DNA of 64,000 nt from positions 237,249-301,248 of the forward strand of contig NZ_JHYG01000004.1 in the NCBI RefSeq assembly GCF_000687875.1. Direction: 5' to 3'. The notes under the pieces are model-generated. The model ran no database searches, had not been told where the DNA came from, and saw only the letters and a list, made by a program, of their open reading frames with translations. Position numbers and translations under genes: made by a program. This DNA is from Acidocella facilis ATCC 35904 (lineage in GTDB: Bacteria > Pseudomonadota > Alphaproteobacteria > Acetobacterales > Acetobacteraceae). Each line of letters starts with the position of its first letter. Position 1 is the first letter of the stretch. Shown here piece by piece: positions 17,818 through 25,578 of the stretch.

Positions 17818-19524
17818 TCACCGCAGCATGTAGGCGCGGTTGAGCGGCACCTGCGCGGCGGGCGGGCCGGCGAGCAGGCGGCCATCCGCGCGGACTTCGA
17901 AGGTTTCGCTGTCCACCTCGATGTTCGGCAAGGCGTCGTTATGCAGCATATCCTTTTTGCCGAGCCCGTTGGTGTTGGCGATGGGCAGGAAGGGTTTCTG
18001 CACGCCGAGCTTTTCCGCGCGCCCGGCTTCGATGGCGAGTTTGGAGACGAAGGTGGCGCCGAGTTTTTGCGGTGAGAGCCCCAGGCTGCCCCACATCGGG
18101 CGTTGGATGTTGGGCTCGCTATCCATCATGCTGCCATTCGCATCGCCGCATGTGGCCCAGACGATGAAGCCGCTCTTCATCACCACGCGCGGCTTGATGC
18201 CGAAGCTGGCACGCGGCCAGAAGACGAGATCCGCCATCCGGCCCGGCTGAATGGAGCCTACATAACCATCGATCCCCGCGGCGATGGCGGGGTTGATGGT
18301 GAGCTTGGCGAGGTAGCGCTTGATGCGCTCATTATCGGCGCGGGCGGTTTTTTCTTCCGGCAGACGGCCCTGGCGGCGTTTCATCACGCTGGCGAGTTGC
18401 CAGCATTTGGCCTGGTTTTCGGCCAGCCGGCCCATGCCCTGGCTATCGGTCGAGAAGATCGAGATCGCGCCCATATCATGCAGCAGATCCTCCGCCGCCA
18501 TGGTTTGCGGGCGCACGCGCGATTCGGCGAAGGCGAGGTCCTCGGGCAGGCGCCAGTTCATCGCATGGGCGAGGATGGTCATCGGCAGCCCTTCATTCAG
18601 CGCGTAGGCGGTGAAGGGGTTGGTGGGGTTGGTGGAGCCGGGCAGCACGTTGGCGAGGCCGTTCACGCGCAGCAGGTCCGGCGCGTGGCCGCCGCCCGCC
18701 CCCTCGGTGTGGAACATATGGATGGAGCGGCCATTGATCGCGCGGATCGTATCCTCGCAGAAGCCATATTCATTGATCGTGTCGGTATGCAGGCAGACGG
18801 AAAAATCATGCCGGTTGGCGGCGATCAGGCAGCCATCGATGACCGCACCGGAGGCGCCGAAATCCTCGTGGATTTTCACCCCCAGCGCGCCGCCGGAGAC
18901 GGATTCCTCGACCGCCACAGGGTCCGAACAGCCGCGCCCGAGGAAGCCGAAATTCAGCGGCGAGAATTCCGCCGCCTGGATGATCTGGCCGAGAATTTCC
19001 GGGCCGGAGCAGGAGACATCGAAATACGGGCCGGGCGACATGCCGATGATGGTGGTGGTGCCACCAGCCAGCGCATGGTCCGATTGCTGCGGGCAGAGGA
19101 AATGCGCATGGCTCTCGATGGCGCCGGGGGTGATGATGTAGGCTTCGGCGTGGTGCACGGCGGTGTTGGGGCCGGTGCGCAGATCCGGATGCACGCCATC
19201 CATGATATCCGGATTGCCGGCCTTGCCGATGCCGACGATCCGGCCATCGCGGATGCCGATATCGGCCTTGATGATGCCCAGCACCGGGTCGAGGATGGTG
19301 GCGTTCTGTACCACCGCATCCAGCGCGCCGGTGGCGCGGGTGCCGGTGGTCTGGAAGCCTTCGCCGTCGCGCATCGCCTTGCCGGCGCCGGTGGTCAGCT
19401 CGTCGCCGTAGCTGGTGTAATCATGCTCGATCTGCGCGAGCAGGCCGGTATCGCCGAGGCGCACCATGTCGCCCTTGGTGGGGCCGAAGGTGGCGGCGTA
19501 GTCGGCGCGGGTCATTTTCACCAT
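17818..19524 (-). CDS. ureC: urease alpha subunit, divergent type (Ala319)
   Basis: Catalytic dinickel subunit hydrolysing urea to ammonia and carbamate, 568 residues. Nickel ligands are intact: His139 and His141 (ESHAHFLCPQ), carbamylated Lys217, His246, His272 and Asp360. Catalytic His219, His320 and Arg336 are also present at the Klebsiella numbers. The mobile-flap Cys319 is Ala (ILAHAMN instead of VCHHLD), and the loop before TPGPW is several residues shorter (IIGMSPGPYF). It is thus an active-looking but distinct urease lineage. It is followed 3 bases after ureAB and 1 base before ureD. Confidence 0.95.
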   Translation of the reverse strand: MVKMTRADYAATFGPTKGDMVRLGDTGLLAQIEHDYTSYGDELTTGAGKAMRDGEGFQTTGTRATGALDAVVQNATILDPVLGIIKADIGIRDGRIVGIGKAGNPDIMDGVHPDLRTGPNTAVHHAEAYIITPGAIESHAHFLCPQQSDHALAGGTTTIIGMSPGPYFDVSCSGPEILGQIIQAAEFSPLNFGFLGRGCSDPVAVEESVSGGALGVKIHEDFGASGAVIDGCLIAANRHDFSVCLHTDTINEYGFCEDTIRAINGRSIHMFHTEGAGGGHAPDLLRVNGLANVLPGSTNPTNPFTAYALNEGLPMTILAHAMNWRLPEDLAFAESRVRPQTMAAEDLLHDMGAISIFSTDSQGMGRLAENQAKCWQLASVMKRRQGRLPEEKTARADNERIKRYLAKLTINPAIAAGIDGYVGSIQPGRMADLVFWPRASFGIKPRVVMKSGFIVWATCGDANGSMMDSEPNIQRPMWGSLGLSPQKLGATFVSKLAIEAGRAEKLGVQKPFLPIANTNGLGKKDMLHNDALPNIEVDSETFEVRADGRLLAGPPAAQVPLNRAYMLR

Positions 19525-19527
19525 GGC

Positions 19528-20220
19528 TCAGGCTCCCTTATAGCCGCGCGCGCGGGCGGCTTCGTGTGCGGCGCGCGCAATCTCCGGATCGTCCAGCCGA
19601 CCATTGGTCAGCCCGGCCTGACCGTGGACGAGGCGCGCGCCGGCCATGGCGACGAGGCTGATTCTTTTGGAAATGCCAGGCTCGAAGCGGATGCCGGCAC
19701 CGGAAGGGACATCCAGCCGGAAGCCGAAGGCTGATTTGCGGTCGAATTGCAAAGCCGGATTGGTTTCGAAAAAATGCGCGTGGGAGCGGACCTGGATGTC
19801 GCGATCGCCGGTGTTCAGCACCTCGATCTCGATGCGTTCGCGCCCGGCATTGAGTTCGATCTCGCCCTCTTCGGGGATGATCTCGCCGGGGATCTCGACG
19901 CCCTGGTTTTCCTGGCCATCGGCGATCGGGCGGAAGACGATGACGAGCTTGGTGCCTTCGGGAAAATTGGCCTCGACGGCGATGAATTCGGTGAGGCTCG
20001 GCACGCCGGGTTCGACATCCTCCGGCGTGAGCAGATTGGCGGCCATATCGACGATCCGCGCATAATCCTGGCCGCAGCGCGCGGCGAGCAGCATCTCATC
20101 GGCGATGAGGGCGACGGCCTCCGGGTGCGAGAGCTTGACGCCACGGGCTTTCAGCCGCCGCGCATGTTCGGCGGCGGTGAAAATGGTAAGCCGTTCCAGC
20201 TCAGTCGGCGACAGATTCAT
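19528..20220 (-). CDS. ureAB: fused urease gamma-beta subunit
   Basis: 230 residues joining the gamma subunit (about 1-100: [40 protein letters not shown]) to the beta subunit (about 105-225: [44 protein letters not shown]). The same kind of fusion is known from Helicobacter UreA and from some actinobacterial second ureases. It forms the trimeric holoenzyme with UreC. Located between ureF (separated by a repeat element) and ureC. Confidence 0.94.
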   Translation of the reverse strand: MNLSPTELERLTIFTAAEHARRLKARGVKLSHPEAVALIADEMLLAARCGQDYARIVDMAANLLTPEDVEPGVPSLTEFIAVEANFPEGTKLVIVFRPIADGQENQGVEIPGEIIPEEGEIELNAGRERIEIEVLNTGDRDIQVRSHAHFFETNPALQFDRKSAFGFRLDVPSGAGIRFEPGISKRISLVAMAGARLVHGQAGLTNGRLDDPEIARAAHEAARARGYKGA

Positions 20221-20237
20221 GCCCGAACTCCAGGATC

Positions 20238-20274
20238 AAAGTTTTTTGGTGCCGCTTTTTTTCAAAAAATCGGC
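20238..20274 (+). repeat. AAAAGTTTTTGG-type hairpin element, copy E, inside the urease operon
   Basis: AAAGTTTTTTGGT followed by the hairpin GCCGCTTTTTTT/AAAAAATCGGC (one bulge). It lies in the 59-base gap between ureF and ureAB, just after the ureF stop. Confidence 0.72.
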
Positions 20275-20279
20275 GAAGC

Positions 20280-20957
20280 CTAATTCGAAAACAACTGCTG
20301 CGGCTGGGTCGGGTGCCGCATCATCGCAATATCCGCCAAGGGCGTGAATCCCCCAATCTCATCCAGCTTCGGCAAAGGCAGCGCCACCCATTCCGCCAGA
20401 CGCGGCTGCAGCTTTTGCAACGCCATCTGCGCATCCAGCGCGCCGATCAGCCCGAGCCGCACCGCCGCCGAGCCCAGCGCCTGGGCGCTGGAATGGGCGG
20501 AGACGGCCAGCGTGGTGGGCAGATCCAGCCCGGCACCTGCCAGCACGATGCCCATCACCACCGGCAGATGCCCCGGCACCTCGCTTGCATTCACCCGGTC
20601 CCGGTAGGCGGCAGCACCCGGCGTGCCGAGGCGGACATGGGTGGACAGCAACGCCGCGCCGGCGCGGCGCGAGCCCTCGCGCGCGGCGGAGGCGAGGCTG
20701 AGGGCTTCGGTGAGCTCGTCAAGGTTCCTGAGCGCGTCTTGGTTGTTCGCGTTCAGGTAGGCATGGGCGGTCAGCGGGCGGTCCTGCGTGGCCCAGCGAT
20801 GCTGCATCTGGCCCTCCAGGAAGGATGGCCAGTCCGCCCGGGTGAGCAGACCGTCCGCCGCCAGGCTTTCCACCCCCCAGGAGAAAGCGAAGCCGCCGGA
20901 GGGGAATTGCCCGTCAGCGAATTGCAGCCCGCGCAGGAGGGACAGCGCGTCGCTCAC
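20280..20957 (-). CDS. ureF: urease accessory protein UreF
   Basis: All-helical maturation factor, 225 residues, that works with UreD (and UreG) to control nickel transfer. N-terminal LQFADGQFPSGGFAFSWGVE (about 11-30) is the family signature; SAHSSAQALGSAAVRLG in the C-terminal half is also typical. Overlaps ureE by four bases (ATGA) upstream. Confidence 0.92.
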   Translation of the reverse strand: MSDALSLLRGLQFADGQFPSGGFAFSWGVESLAADGLLTRADWPSFLEGQMQHRWATQDRPLTAHAYLNANNQDALRNLDELTEALSLASAAREGSRRAGAALLSTHVRLGTPGAAAYRDRVNASEVPGHLPVVMGIVLAGAGLDLPTTLAVSAHSSAQALGSAAVRLGLIGALDAQMALQKLQPRLAEWVALPLPKLDEIGGFTPLADIAMMRHPTQPQQLFSN

Positions 20958-21403
20958 TCCAGCACCTTCACCTTGCCGGCATGTTCCAGCTCCTGCAGCC
21001 GGGCCAGGTAGGTTTCGCGGGGATGGTCGATGGCGACCAGCAGGCAGCCTTCATCGAAACGCACCCGCCAGTGTAGATTGCCGGCCATGTAGCCCAGCTC
21101 CAGCCCGCCGCCATTTTGCGGTTGCAGCCGCAGCCAGTCCTGCGCGCCGACCTTCAGCACCACGGCCTTGTGGTCGCTCAGATGCAATACCGCGCCGTCA
21201 GTGAGGCTGACATCACGGGGCAGCGCGATGAAGCAGGGCGTGCCGTGATCCGTGTGCGCGTGGAAACGCCGGCGGGGCAGGTCCTCTTGCGTGACCACCA
21301 AAGTTTCCACATGCCCGCCATGATGGCCGAGATCGTGAAGTTTCCTGTCCAGGGCAGGGTCGTTCTTGTCGCCCAGGATGGTCTCGATCAGCAGTTCGCT
21401 CAT
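20954..21403 (-). CDS. ureE: urease accessory protein UreE (nickel metallochaperone)
   Basis: 149 residues with an N-terminal peptide-binding-like domain (RRRFHAHTDHGTPCFIALPR) and a metal-binding domain whose key His lies in MAGNLHWRVR. The His-rich C-terminal tail of some UreE proteins is missing, but the N-terminal part is unusually His-rich (LHDLGHHGGHVE). Its ATG overlaps the pepA TGA by four bases, so the urease genes are coupled to pepA. Confidence 0.85.
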   Translation of the reverse strand: MSELLIETILGDKNDPALDRKLHDLGHHGGHVETLVVTQEDLPRRRFHAHTDHGTPCFIALPRDVSLTDGAVLHLSDHKAVVLKVGAQDWLRLQPQNGGGLELGYMAGNLHWRVRFDEGCLLVAIDHPRETYLARLQELEHAGKVKVLE

Positions 21404-22890
21404 GCCTCGAAGCCGCGGGCGAAATGGTCGAGCAGGCGCACGCCGAAGGCCGTGGCGCCTTTCGGGTTGACGCCGGCATCCTTGGTCGCCCAGGCCATGC
21501 CGGCAATGTCCAGATGCGCCCAGGGTGTGTTGTTGACGAAGCGCTGCAGGAATTGCGCGGCGGTGATGGAGCCGCCAGCGCGGCCGCCGCCGATATTCTT
21601 CACATCGGCAATGGCGGAATCGAGCTCCTTGTCATAGGCCTCGCCTTCCTTGGCCAGCGGCATGCGCCAGAGCTTCTCGCCGACGATTTCGCCGGAGGCG
21701 ACGAGTTTTTCCACCAGCTCGTCGCTGTTGGAGAACAGCCCGGCATATTCATGGCCGAGCCCGACGATGATGGCGCCGGTGAGGGTGGCGAGGTTGACCA
21801 TGAATTTCGGCGCGAAACGCTCCTGCGCGTAATAGAGCACATCCGCCAGCACCAGCCGGCCTTCGGCATCGGTGTTGAGAATCTCGACGGTTTTGCCGGC
21901 ATAGCTCTTCACCACGTCACCCGGGCGGGTGGCCGAACCGGAGGGCATGTTCTCGACCAGCCCGACCAGCCCGATCGCATCCACCTTGGCCTTGCGCCCG
22001 GCCAAGGCCGCCATCAGCCCGGAGACGGCGCCGGCGCCGGCCATGTCCCATTTCATGTCCTCCATGCCGGCGGCGGGTTTCAGCGAGATGCCGCCGGTAT
22101 CGAAGGTCACGCCCTTGCCGACGAAGACCAGAGGCTCTTTCGGCTTCTTCGCCTTTTTCTCATCGCCGCCGGAGGCGCCGAGCCATTGCATCACCACCAT
22201 GCGCGGCTCGCGCACCGAGCCCTGGGAGACCGCGAGCATGGTTCCGAAGCCCAGCTTCTCCAGCTCCTTCTGGCCGTAAACCTCGATCTTGAGGCCGAGC
22301 TTCTTCAGCCCTTCCAGCCGCTCGGCGAATTCCGCCGGGTAAAGGATGTTGGCCGGCTCGGAGACCAGGTCGCGGGCGAAATCCACGCCGTTCGCCAGCG
22401 CCTTGGCGCTGCTCCAGGCGGCTTCGGCCTCCTTCGGCGCGGCGCAGAGCAGTTTCAGCTTTTTCAGCTTCGGCTTGGCCTCTTCCTTTTCGGTGGTGCG
22501 GTATTTGTCGAACCGGTAGGCGCGCAGGCTGGCCCCCAGCGCGATCTGCGCGGCCTCGTCGGCGCTGAAGCCGGTGGTGACGAGGCCGGCCTCGCTCTCC
22601 TGGCTCAGGCTGGTGGCGAGCGCCGCGCCCAGCAGCTCGGCCCGGCGCGGCGCATCGGCCTTGCCGGTGCCCAGCAGCAGCACGCGCTTATAGCCGCCGA
22701 TATGGTAGAGATTGAGGCTCTGCCCGGCCTTGCCCTTGAAGCTGGCGGCCTCGATCGCTTTCGCCAACGCGCCGTCATGGCGCTCATTCAGGGCGGCGGC
22801 GTCCTCGCGCAGCGGCGCGTCCTCCGCCAGGGGGAACACCAGCACCCCGTCTTTCGGCAATGCGGATTTCGCGAACAAGATCTCGACCAT
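21400..22890 (-). CDS. pepA: leucyl aminopeptidase (M17 family)
   Basis: Cytosolic hexameric two-metal aminopeptidase, 496 residues. Signature NTDAEGRLVLADVL (about residues 335-348), metal-binding FVGKGVTFDTGGISLKP with its Lys, and the catalytic domain after an N-terminal macro-like domain. The ATG at 22890 has GGAAGG 7 bases before it; an in-frame ATG at 22911 lacks a site. It is the promoter-proximal gene of a run reading pepA-ureE-ureF-ureAB-ureC-ureD, all on the minus strand. Confidence 0.95.
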   Translation of the reverse strand: MVEILFAKSALPKDGVLVFPLAEDAPLREDAAALNERHDGALAKAIEAASFKGKAGQSLNLYHIGGYKRVLLLGTGKADAPRRAELLGAALATSLSQESEAGLVTTGFSADEAAQIALGASLRAYRFDKYRTTEKEEAKPKLKKLKLLCAAPKEAEAAWSSAKALANGVDFARDLVSEPANILYPAEFAERLEGLKKLGLKIEVYGQKELEKLGFGTMLAVSQGSVREPRMVVMQWLGASGGDEKKAKKPKEPLVFVGKGVTFDTGGISLKPAAGMEDMKWDMAGAGAVSGLMAALAGRKAKVDAIGLVGLVENMPSGSATRPGDVVKSYAGKTVEILNTDAEGRLVLADVLYYAQERFAPKFMVNLATLTGAIIVGLGHEYAGLFSNSDELVEKLVASGEIVGEKLWRMPLAKEGEAYDKELDSAIADVKNIGGGRAGGSITAAQFLQRFVNNTPWAHLDIAGMAWATKDAGVNPKGATAFGVRLLDHFARGFEA

Positions 22891-22977
22891 GCGACTACCT
22901 TCCGTCTTCAAACTGCCGCAACCATATCACCGCCGCGTATCTTGGCCAGCCGGGGGGAGGGGGCTAAGCTTCAGCGC

Positions 22978-23736
22978 ATGCAGGATCTTCTTTCGCTTGC
23001 CGTGCGCCTGGCCGACGAGGCCGCTGCCACCATCCGCGCCATCCGCGCCGCCGGGTTCGAGGTGGAGACCAAGGGCGACGAGACCCCGGTGACGATCGCC
23101 GACCGCCAGGCGGAGGCGCTGATCACCCAGGGCTTGCGGGCCGCGGTGCCGGCGATCCCGGTGGTGGCGGAAGAGGAGGTGGCGGCCGGGCGGATCATCG
23201 CGACAGAGATGATGTACTGGCTGGTGGACCCGCTGGATGGCACCCGCGAATTCGCCGCCGGGCGGGATGAGTTCGCGGTCTGTATCGGGCTGATCGTGGG
23301 CGGCGCGCCGGTGCTGGGGGCGGTGGCCTCGCCGGCCTTGAACGAGCTGCATTTCGGGCTGGTCGGGCTGGGGGCGTGGCGGCGGCAAGGCGGGGCGGAG
23401 GCGCGCATCCAGGCACGGCGCCCGCCAGAGGAGGGGCTGAGCGTGTTCGCCTCGCGCCATTACCAGGACGCGCCGGAGCTGAAAGCCTGCCTGGCGGATT
23501 ACCGGGTGGCGGAATTGGTGAATATCGGCTCGGCGTTGAAATTCCTGCGTCTGGCCGAAGGGGTGGCGGATTTCTACCCGCGGCTGGGGCGGACGATGGA
23601 ATGGGACACGGCGGCGCCGCAGGCGGTGCTGGAGGCGGCCGGCGGGGCGGTGATGACGCGCGACGGGACGGCGCTGCGCTATGGCAAGCCGGGCTGGGAA
23701 AACCCGGATTTTTTCGCCTGGGGTAAACGCTCTTAA
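22978..23736 (+). CDS. cysQ: 3'(2'),5'-bisphosphate nucleotidase (CysQ)
   Basis: Dephosphorylates PAP from sulfate assimilation and recycles it to AMP; inositol-monophosphatase fold, 252 residues. Metal-binding residues are visible: Glu65/Glu66 in VVAEEEV, DPLDGT at 84-89 (WLVDPLDGTREF) and EWDTAAPQAVLEAAGG near the C-terminus. ATG 22978 follows a purine-rich GGGGGAGGGGG stretch. Divergent from pepA with an 87-base gap. Confidence 0.92.
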   Translation: MQDLLSLAVRLADEAAATIRAIRAAGFEVETKGDETPVTIADRQAEALITQGLRAAVPAIPVVAEEEVAAGRIIATEMMYWLVDPLDGTREFAAGRDEFAVCIGLIVGGAPVLGAVASPALNELHFGLVGLGAWRRQGGAEARIQARRPPEEGLSVFASRHYQDAPELKACLADYRVAELVNIGSALKFLRLAEGVADFYPRLGRTMEWDTAAPQAVLEAAGGAVMTRDGTALRYGKPGWENPDFFAWGKRS

Positions 23737-23780
23737 TCTCGCCATCATGAAGTCATGATCCGGCGCACTATATAAGCGTC

Positions 23781-24284
23781 ATGAAACGCATTCTTGTTCC
23801 CTTTCTGGTGGCCGGGTCGCTGGCATCCCTTACAGGCTGCGTCGAGAGCCCTGGCGGTTATGGGTATGGCCGTCCGGATGGCGGTTATTATTCGTCCGGC
23901 GGCTATTACCAACCGGGTGGCTATTATTACGGCCAGCCCGGCTATGTGTCCGGCGGCGGCGTCTTCATCGGCGGCGGCGATCATGATGGCGGCTGGCATG
24001 GCGGCGATCACGACCATGATGGTGGCTGGCATGGCGGACCGGATGGGCGTCCCCCGCCGGGCGGCTGGCATGGTGGCGGCCAGGATGGCGATGGGCATGG
24101 CGGCCCTGGCGGTCGGCCCGGAGGCCCACCGGGCGGTCCGGGTGGCGATCATGGCGGTGATCACGGCGGCGGCCCCGGGCATGGCGGTGGACCCGGTGGG
24201 GGCGGCCCGGGCGGGGATCATGGCGGCGGGCCGCAAGGCGGCGGCGCCCACGGGAATTCTTTCTTTGGCTTGACCAATCACTAG
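23781..24284 (+). CDS. Gly/His/Asp-rich low-complexity lipoprotein, 167 aa
   Basis: Lipobox LTGC (Cys20), then a Tyr/Gly part (GGYYSSGGYYQPGGYYYGQP) and a long degenerate repeat with DHDGGWHGG-like and GGPGG units containing about twenty histidines. Such composition could bind metal ions such as nickel, zinc or copper, but no function is known. The low-complexity part has probably grown by repeat slippage. The TAG stop is formed by the first bases of a two-hairpin repeat element. Confidence 0.7.
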   Translation: MKRILVPFLVAGSLASLTGCVESPGGYGYGRPDGGYYSSGGYYQPGGYYYGQPGYVSGGGVFIGGGDHDGGWHGGDHDHDGGWHGGPDGRPPPGGWHGGGQDGDGHGGPGGRPGGPPGGPGGDHGGDHGGGPGHGGGPGGGGPGGDHGGGPQGGGAHGNSFFGLTNH

Positions 24285-24386
24285 AGTATCAAGCTTTTAG
24301 CTTGATACTCTAGGTTTTGTTTGAGCGAGCAATTTCATGTGTTTATCTTGACGCTGGCGCGTCAACCTAAACACATATTGCTCTAA
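24282..24386. repeat. two-hairpin intergenic element, copy R2
   Basis: Perfect hairpin TAGAGTATCAAGCT/AGCTTGATACTCTA (24282-24312), linker GGTTTTGTTTGAGC, then a long hairpin with arms GAGCAAT-ATGTGTTTA-TTGACGC and GCGTCAA-TAAACACAT-TTGCTC (24327-24383). The element begins with the stop codon TAG of the preceding lipoprotein gene. Confidence 0.8.
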
Positions 24387-24412
24387 CGGGGTGCTGCTCT
24401 GGGAGAGGAACC

Positions 24413-24565
24413 ATGCGCAAAATGCTGTTGCCACTATTGGTGCTGGCCGGGCTGTCTGGCTGCGTGATGTATGGCGGGGGCGGTGGCCCGAACGGCCAGC
24501 CCTATGACCTGAACCAGCCGCCGCCCAACCCGCCCCCGCCGCCTTATCCCGGGCCGGCGCAATAA
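24413..24565 (+). CDS. very small Pro-rich lipoprotein, 50 aa
   Basis: Starts MRKMLLPLLVLAGLSGCVMY, with a clear lipobox LSGC (Cys17), and continues with five glycines and a proline-rich tail ending PYPGPAQ. A GAGAGGA ribosome site lies 4-10 bases before the ATG. Similar N-terminal design to the two other small lipoproteins here (15239 and 23781). Flanked on both sides by two-hairpin elements. Function unknown. Confidence 0.65.
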   Translation: MRKMLLPLLVLAGLSGCVMYGGGGGPNGQPYDLNQPPPNPPPPPYPGPAQ

Positions 24566-24629
24566 GCGCGCGAGGAAGGCTTCAGCCCTTTTCCGGGTGA
24601 CAAAAGCCTGACACAGAGCGATATATGTT

Positions 24630-24740
24630 TAGAGCCTCACGCTTTTTGCGTGAGGCTCTAAGTTTTGTTTTAACAAGCAATTTCATGTGTTTATCTTGAC
24701 GCTGGCGTGTCAGGACAAGCCCATATCGCGCGTCAGAACA
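24630..24740. repeat. two-hairpin intergenic element, copy R3 (second hairpin decayed)
   Basis: Perfect hairpin TAGAGCCTCACGC/GCGTGAGGCTCTA (24630-24660). The following AGTTTTGTTTTAACAAGCAA and TTTCATGTGTTTATCTTGAC match copy R2 nearly base for base, but the closing arm has diverged. Confidence 0.75.
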
Positions 24741-24774
24741 TAAAGAGAGCGAGCGGGTGTAAACCCATCTCGCT

Positions 24775-25578
24775 CTACGCCGCCTGTTTGCGCACGCCCC
24801 GAACACCGTCGGCCAGGGCCCGCACATCGCGCAGCACGGCCTCCTTGCTCTCCTTGCACAGCGTGTCGATCAGCGCCGAGGCGACGATCGCGGCATCCGC
24901 ATGCGCCACCACGGTGGCGGCCTGCTCGGGCGTGCGCACGCCAAAGCCCACCGCGATCGGCAGGTCGGTGGCGGCGCGCAGGCGGGGGATATCGCGCGCC
25001 AGATCCGCGGCCGAGGCGGTGCGGGTGCCGGTGATGCCGGTGATCGAGACGTAATAGACAAAGCCCGACGAGCCCTCGAGCACCTGCTTCAGCCGCGCAT
25101 CGGAGGTGGTGGGGGCGATCAGGCGGATGATATCCAGCGCGTTGGCCTTGGCATCGTCCAGGATCAGGTCGGCTTCCTCGGGCGGCAGATCGACGATGAT
25201 CAGCCCGTCCACCCCGGCCTGCGCGGCATCGACGCAGAATTGCGGCACGCCGTAGGAGAGGATGGGGTTGAGATAGCCCATCAGCACCAGCGGGGTGTGG
25301 CTATCGGTGGCGCGGAACTCGCGCACCAGGCCCAGCACGCCTCTCAGCGTCGCCCCGGCCTTCAGCCCGCGCAGCCCGGCGGCCTGGATGGTCGGGCCAT
25401 CGGCCATCGGGTCGGTGAAGGGCATGCCGATCTCGATGATGTCCGCGCCATTGGCGGCCATGCCCTGGAGCAGCGCCAGGCTGGTCGCGCGGTCAGGGTC
25501 GAACGCCTCGACGAAGGGGATCAGGGCGCCGCGGCCTTCTTTGCGCAGACCCGCGAATACACCGGCGATGCGGCTCAT
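24775..25578 (-). CDS. trpA: tryptophan synthase alpha chain
   Basis: Cleaves indole-3-glycerol phosphate to indole, which is channelled to TrpB. 267-residue TIM barrel; catalytic Glu49 and Asp60 are in [20 protein letters not shown], and [10 protein letters not shown] forms the phosphate site. ATG overlaps the trpB TGA by four bases. The segment [11 protein letters not shown] differs slightly from the usual FVTAGDPD but keeps the fold positions. A two-hairpin element lies downstream. Confidence 0.97.
   Translation of the reverse strand: MSRIAGVFAGLRKEGRGALIPFVEAFDPDRATSLALLQGMAANGADIIEIGMPFTDPMADGPTIQAAGLRGLKAGATLRGVLGLVREFRATDSHTPLVLMGYLNPILSYGVPQFCVDAAQAGVDGLIIVDLPPEEADLILDDAKANALDIIRLIAPTTSDARLKQVLEGSSGFVYYVSITGITGTRTASAADLARDIPRLRAATDLPIAVGFGVRTPEQAATVVAHADAAIVASALIDTLCKESKEAVLRDVRALADGVRGVRKQAA

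Noticed and set aside
21424..22977. N-terminal extension of the cysQ frame over pepA
   Set aside because: The added 500 residues are antisense to pepA; the true CysQ N-terminus starts at 22978 with a ribosome site.
23781..24284. CRISPR-like or tandem-repeat array in the Gly/His-rich gene
   Set aside because: The repetition is codon-level (GGC, CAT, GAT) in a protein gene with a lipobox; no regular spacers.
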